From Devosia sediminis (GTDB lineage Bacteria > Pseudomonadota > Alphaproteobacteria > Rhizobiales > Devosiaceae): a stretch of DNA of 64,000 nucleotides. Below, piece after piece: positions 59,040 through 64,000 of the stretch. Position 1 is the first letter of the stretch; every line of letters begins with the position of its first letter. The notes under the pieces are model-generated. The model was not told where the DNA came from, did no database searches, and saw only the letters and a program-made list of their open reading frames with translations. The DNA lies in contig NZ_JAEKMH010000001.1 of assembly GCF_016411825.1 (NCBI RefSeq), positions 1,116,001 through 1,180,000 of the forward strand. Direction: 5' to 3'. Both the position numbers and the translations under genes were made by a program.

Positions 59040-59851
59040 CCGAGGTAGACCTTGAGGTTCTTGAGCGAATAGAGCGGCACCAGCGGCAGCAGGATAGGGA
59101 CGCGACGCTCATAGCCCCGGAACTCCGCATCGTCGCCATAGCGCTCCGCCTGCTTGAATTCGAGACGGCGGGCGGAGCCAAGCATGATGAGCTGGATGCA
59201 GATCAGGCCCGCAAGCGCCAGGGCCCAATCGAGAAGGCTCGCATAGGCCGATAGGCCGGAGACGAAAATGCCGAGCCAGAAAACCATTTCGCCGAAATAG
59301 TTCGGGCAGCGGACCATGGAAAAGAGGCCGGTGTCGCAGAAGCGCTGCGGATAGGCTTTCTTGAATTGGGTCTTCTGCCAATCGGCAAGCGCTTCGAGAG
59401 CAAGCCCGAGCGCCGCGACCGAAAGCCCCCATGGCAGCGAGGACAGGTCGGCACCGTCCGCCCGCGCGGAGAGGCTGATCAGCGCCGGCGCATACATGGC
59501 GACGTAGAGCGCCGCCACGCTGACCCAGATCACCAGTTTCAAACCACCCTTGATATGGCGGCTGCGCTCCTTCGAGGCCTCGAGCTCGCGGGCAAAGCTC
59601 GGCTGGCGTTCGCGGGCGATCAGGTGGCTCGAGAGCCGTAGGCCATAGGCCAGCAGCAGTCCAGACTGCGCCAGCGTAAAGAGATCGAGCTGAGGCTGGT
59701 AGGCCAGCGGGAAAGCCACCGCGAGCAGGGCGATGGAAAAGCCATAGCCGAGACTGACGAAGTAATCGGTGCGGATGAAGCCCAGCGCCGAAACCAAAAG
59801 GGTGAGGACGAGGGCAGCCGGCAAAGCGGGCCAGGGATAGGCTAGCAGCAT
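59036..59851 (-). CDS. DUF1295 steroid 5-alpha-reductase-like membrane protein
   Basis: 271 residues from ATG 59851. Seven or so helices; the C-terminal signature KAYPQRFCDTGLFSMVRCPN, YFGEMVFWLGIFVSGLSAYA and the RRLEFKQAERYGDDAEFRGY end match the DUF1295/isoprenylcysteine methyltransferase-like superfamily (NADPH-dependent reductase fold). Substrate unknown, probably a lipid or steroid-like compound. Its stop codon (59036-59038) overlaps the amidohydrolase stop (59037-59039) in a CTAG. Confidence 0.85.
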   Translation of the reverse strand: MLLAYPWPALPAALVLTLLVSALGFIRTDYFVSLGYGFSIALLAVAFPLAYQPQLDLFTLAQSGLLLAYGLRLSSHLIARERQPSFARELEASKERSRHIKGGLKLVIWVSVAALYVAMYAPALISLSARADGADLSSLPWGLSVAALGLALEALADWQKTQFKKAYPQRFCDTGLFSMVRCPNYFGEMVFWLGIFVSGLSAYASLLDWALALAGLICIQLIMLGSARRLEFKQAERYGDDAEFRGYERRVPILLPLVPLYSLKNLKVYLG

Positions 59852-60015
59852 GGGACGTCTCCGGATCGCAGAGCACAACGCAGCAAGTGGCGCTCTGGAT
59901 TGCCCGCGAGCGCAACCTTTGCGGCTGCATATGGCGGATCGGAGGTGCAGCCAGTCTGCGATTGAGTTGCTCGGTCGCAATGTTTATCTAGGGCGAAGTT
60001 CCCTGAGGCAAAATT

Positions 60016-61026
60016 GTGCTCCGTACTGCGCGTCTTTTAGCAATCTGGCCCGGACTCCTTCTCAGTATGGGTGTCGCCGCCCTGGCCGCCGGAGTGGAAT
60101 GGGCGGAAGTAACCCTCAGCGGGCATCGTTGGATCGATGGTCTGGTGCTGGCCATTCTGTTCGGTACCGGCATCCACACTGCGTTTGGGCTCGATCCCCG
60201 GTTTCGTGCGGGCGTCAATTTCGCTGCGAAAATCGTGCTGGAACTGGCGGTGGTGGCGCTCGGCGCGACGATCAGCGGGGCGGCGATTCTGGGATCCGGT
60301 GCGCCCTTGCTGGCGGCCATTGTCGTGGTCGTGGTCGTGGCACTGGGTGCCAGCTACGCAATCGGCCGGCTGGTCGGGCTCAACCGGCGTCAGGCGGTGC
60401 TGGTTGCCTGCGGCAATTCCATCTGCGGTAATTCGGCGATCATGGCGGCGGCGCCGGTGATCGAGGCCAAGGCCGAGGACGTGGCGGCTTCGATCGGCTT
60501 TACGGCGGTGCTGGGCATTCTGGTGGTGCTGCTGCTGCCGGGGACCCTGCTGCTACTCGACCTGTCAGCGGGCCAGTATGGCATTGTGGCCGGCTTGTCC
60601 GTTTATGCGGTGCCGCAGGTGCTGGCGGCAACGGCACAGACCGGGCCGGTGAGCAGCCAGATCGCGACGGTGGTAAAGCTCGTGCGCGTGCTGATGCTGG
60701 GGCCGGTTGTGCTTGTGCTCGGTCTCATTACCGGCAGGCGGCAGCGGCGCCGGGTGGCCCCCGGGCTGCTCGTGCCATGGTTCATCATCGGCTTTCTGGT
60801 GTTGATGCTGCTGCGAAGCGCCGGTGCGCTGCCGCAAGGCGCCATCGACCTGCTCGGCGTAGTGTCCGGCCACCTGACGCTGGTGGCGATGGCCGCGCTC
60901 GGGCTGTCCGTCGACCTGCGATCCATAGTTGCCGCAGGCGGAAAGGTGCTGCTGGCCGGAAGCCTATCCATTGCCATGCTGGTGACGCTGGCACTGATCG
61001 CGGTGGCGGTGCTGCCGCCGATCTAG
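60016..61026 (+). CDS. YeiH/UPF0324-type putative sulfate exporter
   Basis: 336 residues from a GTG. About ten helices; GLVLAILFGTGIHTAFGLDP, FAAKIVLELAVVALGATISG, LVACGNSICGNSAIMAAAPV and YAVPQVLAATAQTGPVSSQI are family landmarks. The family is predicted to export sulfate or sulfite-related anions, but is not well studied. Divergent from the DUF1295 gene. Confidence 0.87.
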   Translation: MLRTARLLAIWPGLLLSMGVAALAAGVEWAEVTLSGHRWIDGLVLAILFGTGIHTAFGLDPRFRAGVNFAAKIVLELAVVALGATISGAAILGSGAPLLAAIVVVVVVALGASYAIGRLVGLNRRQAVLVACGNSICGNSAIMAAAPVIEAKAEDVAASIGFTAVLGILVVLLLPGTLLLLDLSAGQYGIVAGLSVYAVPQVLAATAQTGPVSSQIATVVKLVRVLMLGPVVLVLGLITGRRQRRRVAPGLLVPWFIIGFLVLMLLRSAGALPQGAIDLLGVVSGHLTLVAMAALGLSVDLRSIVAAGGKVLLAGSLSIAMLVTLALIAVAVLPPI

Positions 61027-61090
61027 AGTGTCACAGAATCGAAATACGCCTAGCTTATCGGTTCGCTGACCTCCTTCCGGTGCTACCACC

Positions 61091-62260
61091 TTGCACGCTC
61101 TGCGATACCTGCTTGTCCTTGCCATTGGCCAGAATGTCGGCTGGGGCACGATCGGCCTGCTCACCGTGCTGGGCGCCGATATCGCGGCGGGTCTCGATAT
61201 GTCGCTGCCTTCAGCCTTCATGGGCAGCACGGTGTTCTACGTCACCATGGGCCTTGTCGCCCCCGTGATGGGGGCTGCTTTCGTGCGCTTGGGCGCGCGT
61301 CGCCTGCTGGTGGCTGGGTCGCTTGGCCTGGCGCTGGGCTTTGCCGCGCTCGGAGCGAGTCAGGACATCGTGACTTACCTGGCAGCCTGGCTGGTGCTGG
61401 GCCTGTCGGGGGCGACCTCGCTGTCCACGGCGGCCCATATTGCGCTCAACGAAGCGCTGGGCGCCAAGGCCGGGCGCGCCATCGGGGCCTTGATGATCGC
61501 ATCGGGTCTGTCGGGAACGATTTTCTGGCCAATCACTGCCTATCTCAGCCAGGGCATGGACTGGCGACTGGTCTGCGCGCTCTACGCTGCGCTGCTGGTG
61601 GCCACCGCCGTGTTGTATCTCGGGGGACTGCCCATGAGGCCCAATGCGGAGCCGGGCACGAACAAGGGCGTCGAAGCCCCGCCGCCTGTGGAGCTGGGTG
61701 GCACATTCTACATTGTCGCCGCGGCCATTTCGCTCAATGCCTTCGTGACCTTCGGTTTTTCGGGCATCATCATCGAACTGCTCAAGAGCTATGGCCTGCC
61801 GCTGGCGACTGCCACGACACTCGCGTCGTCTCTGGGGATCATCCAGATTTCTGCGCGCGCCCTGGATTTTCTTGGCGGTCAGCGCTGGGACGGCCTCAAC
61901 ACGGCGCTGGTCGCCGGCCCGACGCTGCTGGCGTCATTGCTGCTGCTGCTGGTGATGCCGGAGCCGAGCCTCGTTGCCATCATCGGTTTCATCGTGATCT
62001 ACGGCTTTGGGGCGGGAGCGCTCGCCGTGTCGCGGGCGACGATGCCGCTGGTGTTCTACGACCGGGCTGACTATGCGCGGGCGCTGTCGCGGATTGCCCT
62101 GCCGCTGAACCTGCTCTCGGCTGCGGCGCCGCCGATCCTCGTCGCCCTGCTCGAGGGCATCGGGCCCTCGCTCATGCTGCTGGTCGCGTCGACCTGCTCT
62201 GCCGCGGCGCTGGGCCTACTCGTCATGCTGCACCTGCGCCGGCCGGCACAACGCCGCTGA
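61091..62260 (+). CDS. MFS transporter
   Basis: 389 residues from a TTG at 61091; no strong ribosome site was seen, so the start is uncertain. About 12 helices; VLAIGQNVGWGTIGLLTVLG begins it and VRLGARRLLVAGSLGLALGF is the loop 2-3 region. It is of the UhpC/BcrA-like 12-helix kind, without substrate hints. It converges on the DUF1275 gene. Confidence 0.82.
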   Translation: MHALRYLLVLAIGQNVGWGTIGLLTVLGADIAAGLDMSLPSAFMGSTVFYVTMGLVAPVMGAAFVRLGARRLLVAGSLGLALGFAALGASQDIVTYLAAWLVLGLSGATSLSTAAHIALNEALGAKAGRAIGALMIASGLSGTIFWPITAYLSQGMDWRLVCALYAALLVATAVLYLGGLPMRPNAEPGTNKGVEAPPPVELGGTFYIVAAAISLNAFVTFGFSGIIIELLKSYGLPLATATTLASSLGIIQISARALDFLGGQRWDGLNTALVAGPTLLASLLLLLVMPEPSLVAIIGFIVIYGFGAGALAVSRATMPLVFYDRADYARALSRIALPLNLLSAAAPPILVALLEGIGPSLMLLVASTCSAAALGLLVMLHLRRPAQRR

Positions 62261-62262
62261 TT

Positions 62263-62907
62263 TCAAGCGTGCAGCCGACCTGCCCACAGATGGGCGAGGG
62301 TGAAGGCCGCGTAGATGGCGAGGGGTAGCAGCAGGGTGAAAATGCCGACGAAACGATAGGCGAAGGCGCCGAGGACCGCGCCACCAAGCAGGCCGAACCA
62401 AACCGCCAGATGCTGGAGCCAGCGGAGGGGCGGCGCCAACCGGCGTAGCGCCAGCGCCAGGTCCTGCCCGGCGGCATAGAGCGTTCCTGTCACGAAGGTG
62501 GCGCCGAGCCGCACCGCGCCGCGCATGGGCAGAATGGCATTCTGCGCGCCGGCAGTGGCCGCCAGCACCAGCATGGTCTGTCGCGCCGGGTAGCCCGCAA
62601 CGGTCAAGGCCAGCGTGGCGGCAGTACCGGCGAAGACTGCGCCGCTCGCCAGCGCCGGACCCCATCGCGTTCCCGAATGCGCAAGGAAGGCGCCGATCGC
62701 GCTGCCGATAAAGAAGAGAAGGATCAGCGAGCCCGTCAGGACGACCGTGGGCCAAACACCGTCCACAAAGGCGGCGCCGCCTTGGGTGGTGTTGCCGCTC
62801 ATGAAGGACGTGAAATAGCCACCCAGCTCGATAAAGCCGACGGCGTCTATAATGCCGGCCGACGCCGTGAGCACCATGCCGGACGCAAGAAGACGAGCGG
62901 GTGTCAC
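62263..62907 (-). CDS. DUF1275 (YoaK) membrane protein
   Basis: 214 residues from a GTG seven bases after the HIT stop. Six helices; SAGIIDAVGFIELGGYFTSF, MSGNTTQGG and AAGAQNAILPMRGAVRLGAT are the DUF1275 signature blocks. Function is unknown. It appears to be co-transcribed with the HIT gene. Confidence 0.85.
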   Translation of the reverse strand: MTPARLLASGMVLTASAGIIDAVGFIELGGYFTSFMSGNTTQGGAAFVDGVWPTVVLTGSLILLFFIGSAIGAFLAHSGTRWGPALASGAVFAGTAATLALTVAGYPARQTMLVLAATAGAQNAILPMRGAVRLGATFVTGTLYAAGQDLALALRRLAPPLRWLQHLAVWFGLLGGAVLGAFAYRFVGIFTLLLPLAIYAAFTLAHLWAGRLHA

Positions 62908-62914
62908 GATAGGG

Positions 62915-63331
62915 TCAGAGCTGGGCCGCGATGGACTTGGCCAGCGCCGCCAGTTCGGCATCGTCGGCGCGGCCGGAAGCGTGGGCCCCCGGTGCGATGC
63001 CCTCATAGGCCGGGATGAGGTGGAAATGCAGGTGAAAGACGGTCTGTCCGGCAGGCGCCTCATTGTACTGGGCGAAGCGCAAGCCGTCGGCATTGGTCAC
63101 AGTTTTGAGGGCTCTGGCGACGCGCTGGACGAGGGGCATGACGGCCGCGAGGTCGCCCGGATCGGCATCGAGCAGGTTACGCGACGGGGCCTTGGGAATG
63201 ATGAGCGTATGCCCCTTGGATTGCGGAAAAATGTCCATCATCACGAGGGCGGTGTCATCGTCGTAGACCTTGTGGCAGGGCAGTTCGCCCTTGAGGATCT
63301 TTGCGAAGATGTTGGTGGGATCGTAGGTCAT
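62915..63331 (-). CDS. HIT-family protein (histidine triad hydrolase)
   Basis: 138 residues from ATG 63331. NIFAKILKGELPCHKVYDDD and MDIFPQSKGHTLIIPK open it; the histidine triad is TVFHLHFHLIPAY. It should hydrolyse AMP-linked substrates such as AMP-lysine or aminoacyl-AMP. It heads the operon with the DUF1275 gene. Confidence 0.93.
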   Translation of the reverse strand: MTYDPTNIFAKILKGELPCHKVYDDDTALVMMDIFPQSKGHTLIIPKAPSRNLLDADPGDLAAVMPLVQRVARALKTVTNADGLRFAQYNEAPAGQTVFHLHFHLIPAYEGIAPGAHASGRADDAELAALAKSIAAQL

Positions 63332-63377
63332 GGACTTCCTCTCAGGCACACTCGCAGAAGCCCTCAACACCCCGATC

Positions 63378-63460
63378 GTCACCCTCGGGCTTGACCCGAG
63401 GGCCTGCGCTTGATCTAGGCATTGCAAGTATAGAGCCCTCGGGTCAAGCCCGAGGGTGAC
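63378..63460. repeat. Intergenic palindromic repeat, family B, copy 2
   Basis: Arms at 63378-63403 and 63435-63460 are perfect complements over 26 bases, each with internal symmetry. The core is identical to copy 1 at 35381-35470. It lies between two minus-strand genes. Confidence 0.85.
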
Positions 63461-63477
63461 GCGCGGTGATGGCGAAT

Positions 63478-63515
63478 ACCCCCACCCGACCTCCCCCTGA
63501 AGGAGGGGGAGGAGA
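63478..63515. repeat. Family C repeat, single arm
   Basis: A half element (CCCCCACCCGACCTCCCCCT, then GAAGGAGGGGGAGG) matches the left arm of the 36941 element. It folds as a short hairpin just beyond the stop codon of the partial gene at the right edge. Confidence 0.65.
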
Positions 63516-63519
63516 AGAG

Positions 63520-64000
63520 CTACCGTTCCTGCCGCTCGCCTTTGCGGAAGGGCATAAAAGTCTCCAGCAGCTCCTGCTGGTGTTCGATGGCCGGGCGTTC
63601 GTCTTCGAGATAGTCGGCGACGGCGCGGCGCAGGCCGGGGTGGGCAATCCAGTGGACGGAGTGGGTCAGCACCGGTTCGTAGCCGCGGGCCAGCTTGTGT
63701 TCGCCCTGGGCCCCGGCCTCGACCACGGCCAGCTTGTGGGCAATGGCATAGTCGATGGCCTGATAGTAGCAGACCTCGAAATGGAGGAAGGGCACGTCGC
63801 GGACGGCGCCCCAATTGCGGCCGTAAAGCCGGTCCTTGCCCCGGAAGTTTATGGCACCGGCAATCGGAATATCGCCGTCATAGGCGAGCATCAGCACGAC
63901 ACGCTCGGCCATGTATTCGCCGAGCAGCGAAAAAAAGGAGCGATTGAGATAGGGACGGCCCCATTTGCGGGCGCCGGTATCCTCGTAGAAGTCGAAGAAG
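63520..64000 (-). CDS. GNAT-like protein of the DUF482 (COG3146) family, partial
   Basis: The frame is open to the right edge, giving the last 159 residues. KWGRPYLNRSFFSLLGEYMA, GAINFRGKDRLYGRNWGAV, FLHFEVCYYQAIDYAIAHKL, VVEAGAQGEHKLARGYEPVL and TYSVHW-type segment (THSVHWIAHPGL) match the DUF482/peptidoglycan-associated acyltransferase family. The start lies outside the window. Function is unproven, possibly aminoacyl or acyl transfer. Confidence 0.88.
   Translation of the reverse strand, partial: FFDFYEDTGARKWGRPYLNRSFFSLLGEYMAERVVLMLAYDGDIPIAGAINFRGKDRLYGRNWGAVRDVPFLHFEVCYYQAIDYAIAHKLAVVEAGAQGEHKLARGYEPVLTHSVHWIAHPGLRRAVADYLEDERPAIEHQQELLETFMPFRKGERQER

Noticed and set aside
1-64000. CRISPR arrays
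   Set aside because: No regularly spaced direct repeats of 20-40 bases were seen; the repeats found are inverted and dispersed.

Overview
The window reads as a chromosomal segment of a GC-rich alphaproteobacterium of the order Hyphomicrobiales, most likely Devosia or a close relative (inference from gene content, no database search). Pointers are the NDUFA12-type complex I subunit followed by a DUF2155 protein, the aroQ-accB-accC-aat series, adjacent clpS and clpA, an RNase E with an acidic insert in its S1 domain, and short GC-rich palindromic repeats between genes. No ribosomal operon, CRISPR array, insertion sequence or prophage was seen; one tRNA (Leu, CAA anticodon) is present.

Layout. 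1-1370: end of a sialidase-like gene and two small unknowns. 1502-3827: pxpB-pxpC-pxpA, a 5-oxoprolinase operon. 3996-9214: a convergent livK-H-M-G-F type ABC transporter operon on the minus strand. 9407-14466: a four-gene signalling unit made of an ScfR-like XRE regulator, a receiver-only response regulator, a small two-helix membrane protein and an SLC5 symporter fused to a histidine kinase. 14469-28577: mixed housekeeping and accessory genes (voltage-gated-type ion channel with a zinc ribbon, FecR-domain protein, glycosyltransferase, FliK-like/FhlB pair, cell wall hydrolase, nucleosidase, VOC proteins, two MFS transporters, a VWA/J-domain pair). 28578-30847: an AT-richer island with one membrane-anchored DUF4041/T5orf172 (GIY-YIG) gene. 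30848-36278: MFS transporter, two phosphotransferases, complex I subunit, DUF2155 protein, an SDR-fold protein lacking its catalytic residues, a GyrI-like protein. 36275-40352: aat, accC, accB, aroQ and a DsbA-like gene on the minus strand. 40502-51144: aminotransferase, RNase E, then amiC, PBP1A, tRNA-Leu and a MATE pump. 51160-56742: small genes, a SPOR-tailed D,D-carboxypeptidase, clpS-clpA. 56894-64000: a GNAT gene behind an FNR/FixK-type box, an amidohydrolase, membrane proteins, a HIT protein and a partial GNAT-like gene.

How the genes work together. Three cell-wall enzymes (amidase, PBP1A, carboxypeptidase) plus a SleB-type hydrolase serve peptidoglycan growth and turnover. Aat, ClpS and ClpA form the N-degron pathway: tagging, recognition, unfolding. 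AccB and AccC supply the biotin half of acetyl-CoA carboxylase.

The most novel item is the 9407-14466 unit. The XRE regulator carries, between its DNA-binding and C-terminal domains, a segment that aligns with the phospho-acceptor (DHp) helices of the kinase encoded three genes downstream. It keeps the histidine but not the flanking catalytic signature. The response regulator has no output domain. This suggests a route in which the receiver docks on the DHp-like segment of the regulator to control transcription; it is a hypothesis from sequence only. A 119-base linker with competing hairpins precedes the receiver gene.
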